NCBI GenBank assembly: GCA_025210475.1
Contig: JAOARW010000029.1
Span: 1 to 64,000 of the forward strand
From: Carboxylicivirga sp.
GTDB lineage: Bacteria; Bacteroidota; Bacteroidia; Bacteroidales; Marinilabiliaceae
DNA length: 64,000 nt
Direction of reading: 5' to 3'
Shown here: positions 34,490-43,665 of the stretch, piece by piece
Numbering within the stretch: the stretch's first letter is position 1
Layout of the letters: every line of letters starts with the position of its first letter
Program-made: the position numbers and the translations under genes
Notes under the pieces: model-generated
What the model was told of the DNA's origin: nothing
The model's input: only the letters and a program-made list of their open reading frames with translations
The model's database searches: none

Positions 34490-35928
34490 CAATGTCATTA
34501 AGTTAAGATTTAAGTGCTTGTTAATTCGTGCATTACGACTAGTTTTGCTATCTTTAAGGTAGCTAATGTATTAAATGATAGATAATTATGAGTTATATTT
34601 TACCAAATATTCGAGAGCAGATTTTAGAAAAACCATGCCAAACTTATCAATTTGATAGATAAAAAGTTAACAAGTGAGGAGTTTATATTGAGGCATAAAA
34701 CTGTGGAAAGTGCTTTTACCAGAAAGAGAAGTTTTACTTTCAAATCTTTAAGCCTGTTTATTCTAGGTTCAATACAAAGTAGCTTACAGCGTGAGTTAGA
34801 TCGATTTTTCAAGCAATATAATGACTCAATGATCACGGAACAATTTGTGTCCAAGAGTGCATTTACACAGGCAAGAAAGAAGATTAGCCACGAAGCATTT
34901 ATAGAACTCAATGATATAGCAGTAAAACATTTCTATGAGAATTATAAGTGTCATAAATGGAAGAAACACCGGCTACTTGCAATAGATGGTTCTGAAGTTC
35001 TTCTGCCTTCCAACACAGAAACAATAGCTAAGTTTGGGGATTACTCTCACCGAAGAAGTGAAAAAAGCATTGTGTTATCGCGGTTTTCCAAATGTTATGA
35101 CGTTTTAAATCGAATAGCAATAGATGCTGTATTAACAACTAGAAAGGAAGGAGAAGGTGCACTAGCCATACAACACATGGCTAAAATGTCAACAGATGAT
35201 CTGGTATTATTTGATAGAGGTTATCCTTCATTAAAGTTATTTCGAACCTTTCTTGATACCGGGATTAATTTTTGCAGTAGGATGGCTGTTGGGAACTGGA
35301 CTGTAGCCAAAGAGTTGATTGATTCTAAGGACAAAGAAAGAGTTGTTACGTTGGAAGTTCCTAAGCACCTGAAAAAGAAGTTTTATTCAGAAGGATTAGA
35401 TACATCGCCAATAAAACTAAGGTTGATAAAGGTAAGATTAAAAACAGGAGAAGACGAAGTGCTAATCACCTCACTAATGGATGAATCATTATACCCACAC
35501 AGTTGTTTTAAGAAGTTATATAACTTGCGATGGGGAGTGGAGGAATCATATAAAGTTGATAAGCATCATTTGAGGTTGGAGGATTTTTCAGGCTATTCGG
35601 TACAGTCAATTATGCAAGAGTTTCATGCAATGATAATGTTGTCAAATTTGGCTGCAATATTTTCTTATATGCCACAAAGAGAGCTAAAGAAACAGAAGCA
35701 TTATTATAAAGTGAGTGTCACAATAGCCATATCCAAAATGCGAGATAATCTGGTATCGTTATTTCGGCATCTCGGAGAAATTAATCTAATAGAAAAACTC
35801 ATTAACTCCATTAGGATGAACTTAATACCGATAAGAGATGAGCGAAGTTGTGAGCGGAAAGTCTATAGAAGACGCAGGTATCATTATCAATATAAGAATT
35901 TGTAAAAATCCTTAACTTAATGACAATG
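34490..35928 (+). mobile_element. IS4-family insertion sequence, about 1.44 kb
   Basis: Terminal inverted repeats read CAATGTCATTAAGTTAAG (34490-34507) and, on the opposite strand, CATTGTCATTAAGTTAAG (35928-35911), with 17 of 18 positions identical. The flanks GTCCGGCTAAA (34479-34489) and GTCCGGCTTAA (35929-35939) form an 11-bp target duplication with one mismatch. It carries one transposase gene. Confidence 0.8.
34588..35905 (+). CDS. IS4-family transposase, frameshifted near the N-terminus
   Basis: A DDE transposase of the IS4 family. The catalytic aspartates lie in LLAIDGSEV and LVLFDRGYPS, and the glutamate in the Y-(2)-R-(3)-E-(6)-K signature YNLRWGVEESYKVDK, which is complete. The main open frame begins at TTG 34652, but ATG 34588 in another frame encodes a sensible N-terminus (MSYILPNIREQILE). 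Removing one A from the A5 run at 34628-34632 joins them into a 438-residue protein. As read, the enzyme would lack about 22 residues or need an alternative start. The C-terminus is basic (RRRRYHYQYKNL). Confidence 0.85.
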
Positions 35929-36095
35929 GTCCGGCTTAAGGACAGAAGTATGAGAATAGATATTTACCTACCCACTGTATTTCATATAGCACCTAAAGTA
36001 TAAGCCACGCGGCTAGAGCGACGCTTATAAATCAATAATTAAGTTGCCCACTAAAAATCATATAGCACCCATATTAATGACAAAAGACAAATCGT

Positions 36096-36209
36096 TTATT
36101 TTTCGATTTCAAAATTTCTTGATTTAACCATCGCCTCCCAGGTATCGTAACTATCAGTCTTGTAAGTTTGTCGCTTTCGATTAAAATTGATATATTCAGC
36201 TAACTCATT
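36096..36209 (-). pseudogene. Possible C-terminal gene remnant beside the IS element
   Basis: A minus-strand frame of about 37 codons, bounded by stops, reads ELAEYINFNRKRQTYKT, then SYDTWEAMVKSRNFEIEK. It looks coding but has no start, so it may be a decayed gene or a chance frame. The rest of 35940-36239 shows only the short repeat CATATAGCACC (twice) and no gene. Confidence 0.25.
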
Positions 36210-36239
36210 TTAATCACGTACATCCTAAAAAATAAGGCT

Positions 36240-37409
36240 ATGCTAAACATTGCTCTTTTTGGACCTCCGGGTGCGGGTAAAGGTACTCAGTCAGAATTTC
36301 TTATTAAAAAGTACAATCTTTTCTACATTTCCACAGGTGATATATTAAGGAAAGAGTTAGCTGAAGAAACAAAACTTGGCCTCGAGGCAAAAAGTATCAT
36401 TGCGCAAGGTGGTTTGGTTTCTGATGAAATCATTGTACAAATCATCGAAAAGACCATTAAAAACAACCCCGATGCCAATGGTTTTTTGTTCGATGGTTTT
36501 CCGCGAACTTTTGTGCAGGCCTATATTCTCGAAGGATTAATGATTAAGTTGAATACCAAGCTGGATTTGTTGATCAGTATCGAAGTGCCCGAAGAGGAGT
36601 CGGTTAAGCGTTTATTACTGCGGGGTGAAACTTCGGGGCGATTGGATGATAATGATGAGGTGATTCGTAATCGCCTGCGGGAATACGATGAAAAGACCAA
36701 GCCTGTTCTTGATTTCTTTAAGGAAAAAGGAAATTATAAAGCGATTAATGGTGTTCAGAAAATTAAGAAAGTAACTTCTGAGATACGAAAAGCTGTTAAC
36801 AAGGAGTTGGAGAAAAAGCAATTGAATATTGTTTTATTTGGATCGCCGGGATCTGGGCGGGGCTCTTTGGGGCGCGCCATTGCCGAAAAGTATAATCTTG
36901 AGTTCGTTTCAACGGGGGATATGCTGGATGAGGAAATATCTAAAGGAACAGAACTAGGTAAGCAGGTGCAGGAGAATTATGAGAACGGACAACTGGTGTC
37001 GGATGAAATTGTGATTCAGCTGATAGAGCGTAAAATGAAGCAATCCAAAAATGCGAAGGGTTTTATTTTTAAAGGCTATCCGCGTACTTTGGTTCAGTCA
37101 TACATTCTTGATGGTTTGTTGCAAAAACACGATGCCATCATCAATAAGATTATTGAATTGGATGTGGAAACCCTGGAGTTGGTTCGAAGATTGGATAGTC
37201 GTAGCAAGACCGAGCAGGCCATGCCGTATGACTCAAGTACGGCCAAGATTGTTCAGCGATTGGAAGATCATACCAATAAAACCATACCAGTAATTGAAAA
37301 GTATAAAGAGATACATGATGTGGCAGTGGTGAACGGAACCGACTGTTTTGAAGATGTAATGGGCCGTGTTTCTGCTGAGATAGAAAGCAGTTTTAAGGCG
37401 TTGGATTAA
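36240..37409 (+). CDS. adk: Tandem adenylate kinase (two Adk domains)
   Basis: Interconverts ATP, AMP and ADP. Unusually, the 389-residue protein carries two adenylate-kinase domains, whereas the usual enzyme has about 190-220 residues. Domain 1 (1-190) is complete: P-loop GPPGAGKGT (8-16), AMP-binding STGD (31-34), DGFPRT (85-90) and the arginines of RGETSGRLDD. Domain 2 (195-389) keeps the fold but its P-loop reads GSPGSGRGS, replacing the invariant lysine by arginine; DGFPRT is KGYPRT, and GRLDD is lost. It probably cannot catalyse phosphoryl transfer and may be regulatory or structural. A strong terminator follows, shared with the convergent malic enzyme gene. Confidence 0.93.
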   Translation: MLNIALFGPPGAGKGTQSEFLIKKYNLFYISTGDILRKELAEETKLGLEAKSIIAQGGLVSDEIIVQIIEKTIKNNPDANGFLFDGFPRTFVQAYILEGLMIKLNTKLDLLISIEVPEEESVKRLLLRGETSGRLDDNDEVIRNRLREYDEKTKPVLDFFKEKGNYKAINGVQKIKKVTSEIRKAVNKELEKKQLNIVLFGSPGSGRGSLGRAIAEKYNLEFVSTGDMLDEEISKGTELGKQVQENYENGQLVSDEIVIQLIERKMKQSKNAKGFIFKGYPRTLVQSYILDGLLQKHDAIINKIIELDVETLELVRRLDSRSKTEQAMPYDSSTAKIVQRLEDHTNKTIPVIEKYKEIHDVAVVNGTDCFEDVMGRVSAEIESSFKALD

Positions 37410-37428
37410 AATTATAATTGAATATAGT

Positions 37429-37470
37429 ACGAGGATGACCGATCTGATTTACCGGTCATCCTCGTTTTTA
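37429..37470. terminator. Bidirectional intrinsic terminator
   Basis: A perfect 13-bp stem, ACGAGGATGACCG (37429-37441) with CGGTCATCCTCGT (37453-37465), followed by TTTTATTAT. It lies between the convergent adk and malic enzyme genes and can serve both. Confidence 0.85.
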
Positions 37471-39753
37471 TTATAATTCTATGATCTTATCTTCTTTCGT
37501 TTGTGCATCCACAACAGTAATAGCCGCCATGTCAACAATTTCTCGAACCGAGCTTTGTTGCTGAAGTACATGAATGGGTTTTCTGATGCCTAAGAGTATA
37601 GGGCCAATTATTTCGACTTGTCCCAACTCGTGCATCATCTTGTAAGCGATGTTGCCGGAGCTTAAACTCGGGAATATAACTGTGTTTACCTCCTTGTTGC
37701 CCAACTTGGAAAATGGGAAGCGTTGCGCTCTTAGTTCGGCATTAAAAGCATAATTGGCCTGCATTTCGCCATCCACCAATAAATCGGGGTAGTTTTCGTG
37801 CAGGTAGTTAACTGCCCCACGAACGCGCTTAGGACTGCCATCGCGGGTTGAGCCAAAGTTAGAGTAGGAGACTAGTGCCACCACCGGCTCCATGTTGAAT
37901 TTTCGTACCTCATTTACTGTTAGCAGAGTGGTGTCGGCTAATGTTCGGCCCGAGGGTTCGTAATTAACCGTAGTATCTGCAAAGAAATAAGGACCTTTCT
38001 TGGTCATTACAATGTACATGCCGGCAATGTGATTCAGGGTATTGTTGGTGCCTGATATTTGTAGTGCCGGTCGGATGGTATCGGCATATTTATTAGAATA
38101 GCCGCCGATAAAACCATCTGCATCGCCCGTTTCAACCATCATAATACCAAAATAATTACGATCGAGCATATGGTACAAGGCGCCTTCCATATTGAGGCCT
38201 TTACGCTGACGTTTTTGGTAAAGCAGCTCAGCGTATTGCTGGCGTTTTTGTTCCTGGTCGGCTGCTTTGTTGTCGATGATGGGCAAGCCTTTAATGTCTA
38301 ATTCGTTTTCGAGGGCAATTTCCTCGATTTTTTTCTTGTCACCCAGTAATATGGGTTCGGCTATGTTTTGCGAACGAACCACCTCAATGGCCTTTAATAC
38401 CCGGTAATTATCGGCATCGGAGAAGACAATGCGTTTTTTATCCGATTTGGCTTTCGTTCGTATGTCGCGCACCAGTTTATTATAGATGCCCATGCGTTTC
38501 ATCAGGTCAATCTTGTATTGCTCCCAATTGGCAATGTCTAGCCGGGCCACACCGGTTTCCATGGCCGCTTTGGCTACAGCAGGTGCAACTTCGGTAATCA
38601 AACGGGGATCGAGTGGTTTGGGTATGAGGTATTCCTTACCAAATTTCAGGTTCTGACTTTTGTAGGCGGCATTAACCTGATCGGGCACGTCTTTTTTAGC
38701 CAGTTCGGCCAGGGCATAAACAGCGGCCTTTTTCATTTCTTCATTAATGGCTTTGGCTCTCACATCCAGGGCACCTCTGAAAATAAACGGGAAGCCCAGT
38801 ACATTATTAACCTGGTTAGGATAATCGGATCGTCCCGTGGCCACAATCACATCAGGTCGCGCGGCAATCGCATCTTCGTAACTGATTTCAGGAACAGGAT
38901 TGGCCAATGCAAATACAATTGGATTACCGGCCATGCTTTTCACCATTTCTTTACTCAGGATATTGCCTTTCGACAAGCCCAGAAACATATCAGCACCTTT
39001 AATTACTTCACTTAACTGGGTGAGGTCACTGTCCTGGGCGAACTCAAGCTTATACTTGTTCAGATCATTCCGTATTTTAGTCATCAAACCTTTGCTGTCC
39101 AGCATCCAGACATTCTGAGGTTTGACACCCAGGCTAATGTATAACTTTGAGCACATAATGGCTGATGCACCGGCACCGTTCACCACCACCTTGATGTCCT
39201 CAATTTTTTTGTCAGCTACTTCGATGGCGTTTAATAAGCCGGCGGCCGAGATGATTGCCGTTCCATGCTGATCGTCATGAAAAACCGGGATGTCAAGTTC
39301 TTTTTGCAAACGTGTTTCAATTTCAAAACATTCCGGGGCTTTTATATCTTCCAGGTTGATGCCGCCAAAAGTTGGCGCAATGGCTTTTACCACCTTCACC
39401 ATCTCATCCACACCTTTTTCATCCACTTCAATGTCAAAAACATCAACATCGGCAAAAACCTTAAAAAGCAGGCCTTTACCTTCCATCACCGGTTTGCCGG
39501 CAGTTGCTCCAATGTCGCCCAATCCGAGAACGGCCGTTCCGTTGGAAATAACGCCGACCAGGTTTCCTTTGGCTGTATAGCGATAGGCATCATCAATGTT
39601 GTTTTCGATTTCTTTACAAGGCTCCGCAACGCCGGGGGAGTAGGCCAGTGATAAGTCCAGTTGTGAACTGTAGGGTTTGGTTGGTACAACTTCGATTTTG
39701 CCCGGACGACCATTTTCGTGGTAATGCAAGGCGTCTAGTTTTGTGGTTGACAT
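37471..39753 (-). CDS. maeB: NADP-dependent malic enzyme with phosphate-acetyltransferase-like domain
   Basis: Decarboxylates malate to pyruvate with reduction of NADP. The 760-residue protein has an N-terminal malic domain (about 15-150; [12 protein letters not shown], then [20 protein letters not shown]), a Rossmann domain (about 160-410; [15 protein letters not shown]) and a C-terminal phosphotransacetylase-like domain (about 430-755; [26 protein letters not shown]), as in E. coli MaeB. The PTA-like part is usually regulatory rather than catalytic. I choose ATG 39753 ([19 protein letters not shown]); an upstream ATG at 39831 would add 26 atypical residues. On the minus strand upstream, TTTG with AACATTTG about 18 bases on is a possible promoter. 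Confidence 0.95.
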   Translation of the reverse strand: MSTTKLDALHYHENGRPGKIEVVPTKPYSSQLDLSLAYSPGVAEPCKEIENNIDDAYRYTAKGNLVGVISNGTAVLGLGDIGATAGKPVMEGKGLLFKVFADVDVFDIEVDEKGVDEMVKVVKAIAPTFGGINLEDIKAPECFEIETRLQKELDIPVFHDDQHGTAIISAAGLLNAIEVADKKIEDIKVVVNGAGASAIMCSKLYISLGVKPQNVWMLDSKGLMTKIRNDLNKYKLEFAQDSDLTQLSEVIKGADMFLGLSKGNILSKEMVKSMAGNPIVFALANPVPEISYEDAIAARPDVIVATGRSDYPNQVNNVLGFPFIFRGALDVRAKAINEEMKKAAVYALAELAKKDVPDQVNAAYKSQNLKFGKEYLIPKPLDPRLITEVAPAVAKAAMETGVARLDIANWEQYKIDLMKRMGIYNKLVRDIRTKAKSDKKRIVFSDADNYRVLKAIEVVRSQNIAEPILLGDKKKIEEIALENELDIKGLPIIDNKAADQEQKRQQYAELLYQKRQRKGLNMEGALYHMLDRNYFGIMMVETGDADGFIGGYSNKYADTIRPALQISGTNNTLNHIAGMYIVMTKKGPYFFADTTVNYEPSGRTLADTTLLTVNEVRKFNMEPVVALVSYSNFGSTRDGSPKRVRGAVNYLHENYPDLLVDGEMQANYAFNAELRAQRFPFSKLGNKEVNTVIFPSLSSGNIAYKMMHELGQVEIIGPILLGIRKPIHVLQQQSSVREIVDMAAITVVDAQTKEDKIIEL

Positions 39754-39990
39754 GTGCAGTAAGTTTAATTTAGTGGCAAATGTTGGCAATAATCGTTTAA
39801 TACAAATTGATAAAATCCCATGTTCTGACATAAGATTTTACATTTTGCAAAAAGGGATAAAAGCTGGCTTTTTACCACCTGCTATCTTTATTAGTTAAAG
39901 AAATAAATGGTAATCAATAGCTTTACACGGTCAAGCAATATGAAATGTAATTAAATCTGCTGTTAAAATCCAGTTGTTGGCGCCGAAGAA

Positions 39991-41175
39991 TTAAAAAGTA
40001 AATAACAACATTGACTGTAAGCGGGTGGCATTACCTGATTGGTTGTAGAAATCATGCACTTTACCATATTGACCTTCTAAGCCAACTGTGATCTTTTTGT
40101 CAAGTCGCCAAAATAAGTTGGCTGAGGCATAATGTCCCCAAAACTCATCACCGGGTAGTTCTTTTATGTCAGTGGACATATGGGTGTAACCATAAACGAG
40201 TGTTGTTTTTAGCTGTTTATTGAGCATAGTTTCGTAGGCAGCAAATCCACCAAAAACCGGAATGTTGGAGAGTACTCCATCAGAAGACGTAACAGCGTCG
40301 TAGCCCCCGCCTCTGAACGAAACAAAGTAACTGCCTATGCCACTACCACCGGCAGCCTGAAGTATAATTTTGCTTTTATTACCAACGTTGAGATGTCCTG
40401 ATAATGCAAAACCTCCGGCATGATTTGATAAGGTTTTATTATTGTAGAGGTAATTTAATTTTCGATAGATGAGAGCCAGTTGCACATGTCCCCAATCTCC
40501 AGTGTTATTCCAGTGAGTGGTGATATCCGGGAAGCCTTGAAAGGTAGAGTTGATGGTCGTATCAAGGGCTTCAACCAATGTAATTTCAGCTTGGGGTGAT
40601 TCGATAGCAAAGGCGATTTTACTATTTTCGTTGAGTTGCTTTGTGTAGCGCACCTGAGCTGAACGAACCCACACACCCGTTGGAGGCCCATCGAAATCAA
40701 TTACATCGGGCCAGGCTGCTTCATCAACAAATAAGGACCAGGCCTGTCCGACTCTAAAATTCTTTATGTCGACATAAAAGAAACGAAGGCGAAAACTGAG
40801 ATAGCCTTTTCCAAAAAAATCACCTTCAAAATAAGAGCTGATGGGACCATATTTTTCGGTGTTATAAGCTATATCCATTTTTAAGCGCGATTGTCTGGCA
40901 CCCAGGCTAAAGCGCGGTGAGGTATTGTTCTCATTACCGGTTGGAATGGATAAAATATTAAATGATTCGCTGTCTTGCAGGGCATTAAAATCGTATATGC
41001 CATTGACTTTTAGTTGTCCGCCAATTTTTAATTGGACTTTGGACGTAACCAGTGTATCAGTAAAGACTTCTTTTGCTGGTTTTGCCAGAGAAGCTTGCGA
41101 TAGGGCATTTTGAGGAACGAATGATACAGCGATAAATATCACTGTAAAAACTGAAAGGGCTATGCGTGATTTCAT
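39991..41175 (-). CDS. DcaP-like outer-membrane porin
   Basis: A 394-residue outer-membrane protein. Signal peptide about residues 1-26 (ending NALSQA). The sequence VQLKIGGQLKVNGIYDFNAL, then RFSLGARQSRLKMDI and GQAWSLFVDE-W-DVIDFDGPP-TGVWVRSAQVRYT match the DcaP-type trimeric porins, with further amphipathic strands to a terminal LLFTF. Such porins admit dicarboxylates or small anions. Proximity to malic enzyme fits import of C4 acids, but that link is inference. The intergenic region 41176-41413 contains the panB promoter element. Confidence 0.75.
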   Translation of the reverse strand: MKSRIALSVFTVIFIAVSFVPQNALSQASLAKPAKEVFTDTLVTSKVQLKIGGQLKVNGIYDFNALQDSESFNILSIPTGNENNTSPRFSLGARQSRLKMDIAYNTEKYGPISSYFEGDFFGKGYLSFRLRFFYVDIKNFRVGQAWSLFVDEAAWPDVIDFDGPPTGVWVRSAQVRYTKQLNENSKIAFAIESPQAEITLVEALDTTINSTFQGFPDITTHWNNTGDWGHVQLALIYRKLNYLYNNKTLSNHAGGFALSGHLNVGNKSKIILQAAGGSGIGSYFVSFRGGGYDAVTSSDGVLSNIPVFGGFAAYETMLNKQLKTTLVYGYTHMSTDIKELPGDEFWGHYASANLFWRLDKKITVGLEGQYGKVHDFYNQSGNATRLQSMLLFTF

Positions 41176-41316
41176 AAAATTTGGTTGGTAGAATTTATCA
41201 CGAATTTAGTCAATACTTTTGAAAAGTAGGCATGTAACAAACCTGTTATTTTTAAGCTGTAAATATAAATGGGCTTAATGAGTAAAGATAATTACCAGAT
41301 GCTCATAACAAATTAT

Positions 41317-41324
41317 TAACTTTG
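41317..41324 (+). promoter_or_regulatory. -7 element of panB
   Basis: TAACTTTG matches TAnnTTTG. No clear -33 element is seen. It lies 90 bases before the panB start. Confidence 0.4.
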
Positions 41325-41413
41325 CAGGCTGTGATGTGCAGAATATTAGCTGCTACATCAAAAAATGTTATAAAATATAATTACTCGTTAGGAGTAATAA
41401 AATTAAATACACT

Positions 41414-42232
41414 ATGTCGGTTGCTCAGGAAAGACGAAAAAAGGTGACGACTCACGTATTGAGTGAGATGAAAATGCGTGATGAAAAGATTGCCATGTTA
41501 ACATCCTATGATTATTCATTGGCTAAGATTGTTGATAGTGCGGGAATTGATGTAATATTAGTAGGTGATTCAGCATCCAATGTAATGGCGGGTTGGGAAA
41601 CAACTTTACCAATTACTTTAGATCAGATGGTTTATCATGGAGCATCGGTGGTGCGTGCCGTGCAACGTTCTTTGGTTGTAGTGGATATGCCTTTTGGAAC
41701 CTATCAGGGTAATTCGAAAGAGGCACTTACTTCTGCTATCCGCATCATGAAAGAGACGGCAGCAGATGCCGTGAAGCTGGAAGGTGGTGCTGAGATTTTG
41801 GAATCGATTCAGCGTATTTTATCGGCAGGAATACCGGTTATGGGGCATTTGGGATTAACACCTCAATCGATTCATAAATTTGGTACTTATACCGTTCGGG
41901 CTAAGCAGGAGGAAGAGGCAAAGAAATTAATTGAAGATGCTCACATATTGGAAGAAGCCGGTTGTTTTGCCATTGTGTTGGAGAAAATTCCGGCATCTTT
42001 AGCCGGTCAGGTGGCCAAAGAAGTGAAAATTCCGATTATTGGAATTGGAGCCGGTAACCAGGTTGACGGGCAGGTACTGGTATTGCACGATATGCTTGGA
42101 ATAAATCAGGAGTTCTCACCACGTTTCTTGCGTCGTTACCACAACCTGTTTGCAGAAATAAGCGGTGCTGTTGGTAACTACATTTCGGATGTGAAAAGTG
42201 TTGATTTCCCTAATGAGCGTGAGCAATATTGA
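41414..42232 (+). CDS. panB: 3-methyl-2-oxobutanoate hydroxymethyltransferase
   Basis: First committed step of pantothenate synthesis: transfers a hydroxymethyl group from methylene-tetrahydrofolate to alpha-ketoisovalerate. The 272-residue TIM-barrel enzyme shows [30 protein letters not shown] with magnesium ligand, [31 protein letters not shown] and IPIIGIGAG, all diagnostic. Other pan genes are not in the window. The ATG at 41414 is normal. A short purine-rich spacer and a small hairpin precede the next gene. Confidence 0.96.
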   Translation: MSVAQERRKKVTTHVLSEMKMRDEKIAMLTSYDYSLAKIVDSAGIDVILVGDSASNVMAGWETTLPITLDQMVYHGASVVRAVQRSLVVVDMPFGTYQGNSKEALTSAIRIMKETAADAVKLEGGAEILESIQRILSAGIPVMGHLGLTPQSIHKFGTYTVRAKQEEEAKKLIEDAHILEEAGCFAIVLEKIPASLAGQVAKEVKIPIIGIGAGNQVDGQVLVLHDMLGINQEFSPRFLRRYHNLFAEISGAVGNYISDVKSVDFPNEREQY

Positions 42233-42341
42233 TAGAAGCAGAAGACACAAGAGAGAAGAGAGAAGAGACTAGAAATTATAGTAGAATAATTAAGCTGTGA
42301 ATCGCTATTGGCGGGCGGCTAGCAGCCAGAGGCTAAATAAA

Positions 42342-43031
42342 ATGAAGAAACTGGATATATTATACGAAGATAACCACATCATTGCGGTTAATAAGTCATC
42401 TTCCGATATTGTGCAGGGTGATAAAACCGGTGATGAGACTTTGAGTGATCGTGTTAAAGCGTATATCAAAAAGAAATATGATAAGCCCGGAGATGTGTTC
42501 CTGGGCGTGGTTCACCGTTTGGATCGTCCGGTAAGTGGGGTGGTTATTTTTGCCCGCACGAGTAAGGCTTTGAGTCGCTTAAACAAGATGTTTCAGGAGA
42601 AGACCATTAAGAAAACCTATTGGGCTTTGGTAGCCGAATTGCCAACCGAAGATAGTGGTCGACTGGTGCATCATATTCTTAAGAACTCGGAGAAGAATAA
42701 GTCATACGCTTTTCCAAAACCTCGTAATGGTTCAAAGGAAGCGATTTTGAATTACCGATTGGTATCGGGGCTAAAGAACTATTATATGCTGGAGGTGGAT
42801 CTGGAAACAGGTCGTCATCACCAAATTCGTTGTCAATTGGCTAAAATTGGCTGCCCAATCCGTGGTGATTTAAAATATGGATTCCCTCGCTCAAACAAAG
42901 ATGGCAGTATCTCTTTGCATGCACGCAAAATTGAGTTTGAACACCCCGTAAAGAAGGAGCCAATTACAATAATTGCTCGCACGCCAGAGACAGAAAACTT
43001 GTGGAAGGAATTTAGAAATGTGAATGGATAG
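42342..43031 (+). CDS. RluA-family 23S rRNA/tRNA pseudouridine synthase
   Basis: Isomerises uridine to pseudouridine in structured RNA; the target cannot be told from sequence. The catalytic motif HRLDRPVSGVVIFAR contains the essential aspartate. ILYEDNHIIAVNKSS at the N-terminus and ETGRHHQIRCQLAKIGCPIRGD near the C-terminus are typical RluA-type motifs. At 229 residues it has no S4 domain. I use ATG 42342 (MKKLDILYEDNH); GTG 42297 would add 15 residues translated from a repeat-like spacer. It is convergent with cdd, with 4 bases between stops. Confidence 0.92.
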   Translation: MKKLDILYEDNHIIAVNKSSSDIVQGDKTGDETLSDRVKAYIKKKYDKPGDVFLGVVHRLDRPVSGVVIFARTSKALSRLNKMFQEKTIKKTYWALVAELPTEDSGRLVHHILKNSEKNKSYAFPKPRNGSKEAILNYRLVSGLKNYYMLEVDLETGRHHQIRCQLAKIGCPIRGDLKYGFPRSNKDGSISLHARKIEFEHPVKKEPITIIARTPETENLWKEFRNVNG

Positions 43032-43035
43032 TTTA

Positions 43036-43530
43036 TTACTCTCCGGATTTTAATAATCCTTCACCAACAAAACTTAAAGGCAGCAAATCTTTGCTGCTTT
43101 TTACTTTTTGTATAGATGATTGGCCAACCAAAATAATGTCGTAAGCTTTCTTAAAACGGAGCTCTGTTTCCAGTAAAACCTGACGGCAAGCCCCGCATGG
43201 AGCTACGGGATTTTTAATGATGCCGTGCTTATTCATGGCAATGATAGCAATTGAAACAACGGGGGTTTCAGGGTATTGTGCATTGGCGTAGAAAATGGCT
43301 GTACGTTCGGCGCATAAACCGGATGGATAAGCCGCATTTTCCTGATTGCTGCCCGTAATAAGCTCACCATTTTCCAATAGAACAGCTGCGCCCACATTAA
43401 ATTCAGAGTAAGGAGCATATGCTTTTTTGCAAGCCTCTTCGGCTGCCTTAATAAGCTCTTGTTCCTTTGCTGACATTTCTTTAGCCGTTTCAAATATATC
43501 GATGGTAGTTGTAAGACTCAGTTGCTTCAT
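43036..43530 (-). CDS. cdd: Cytidine deaminase
   Basis: Deaminates cytidine and deoxycytidine for pyrimidine salvage. The zinc site is visible: GLCAERTAIFYA provides Cys and the catalytic glutamate, and APCGACRQVL the remaining two cysteines. AYAPYSEFNVGAAVLLENGE is the substrate-binding segment. At 164 residues it resembles the small tetrameric type. ATG 43530 (MKQLSLTTTIDIFETA) is chosen over an upstream GTG at 43587. No terminator of its own is evident before the convergent pseudouridine synthase gene. Confidence 0.94.
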   Translation of the reverse strand: MKQLSLTTTIDIFETAKEMSAKEQELIKAAEEACKKAYAPYSEFNVGAAVLLENGELITGSNQENAAYPSGLCAERTAIFYANAQYPETPVVSIAIIAMNKHGIIKNPVAPCGACRQVLLETELRFKKAYDIILVGQSSIQKVKSSKDLLPLSFVGEGLLKSGE

Positions 43531-43592
43531 AATTGTAAATTGGGCACACAAGATAGTAATAATGCGGTAATCTCTGGATGGTGACATAAAAA

Positions 43593-43623
43593 AAAGCCCG
43601 CCTGCAATACAGTGTCGAGCTTT
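43593..43623 (-). terminator. Intrinsic terminator of the 43666 gene
   Basis: On the minus strand AAAGCTCG pairs with CGGGCTTT (43593-43600 with 43616-43623, including a G-U pair), followed by T5 to T8. Confidence 0.65.
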
Positions 43624-43665
43624 ATTAATAACGATTTACCCTGAAATATTCAAACTAAATTCTTG

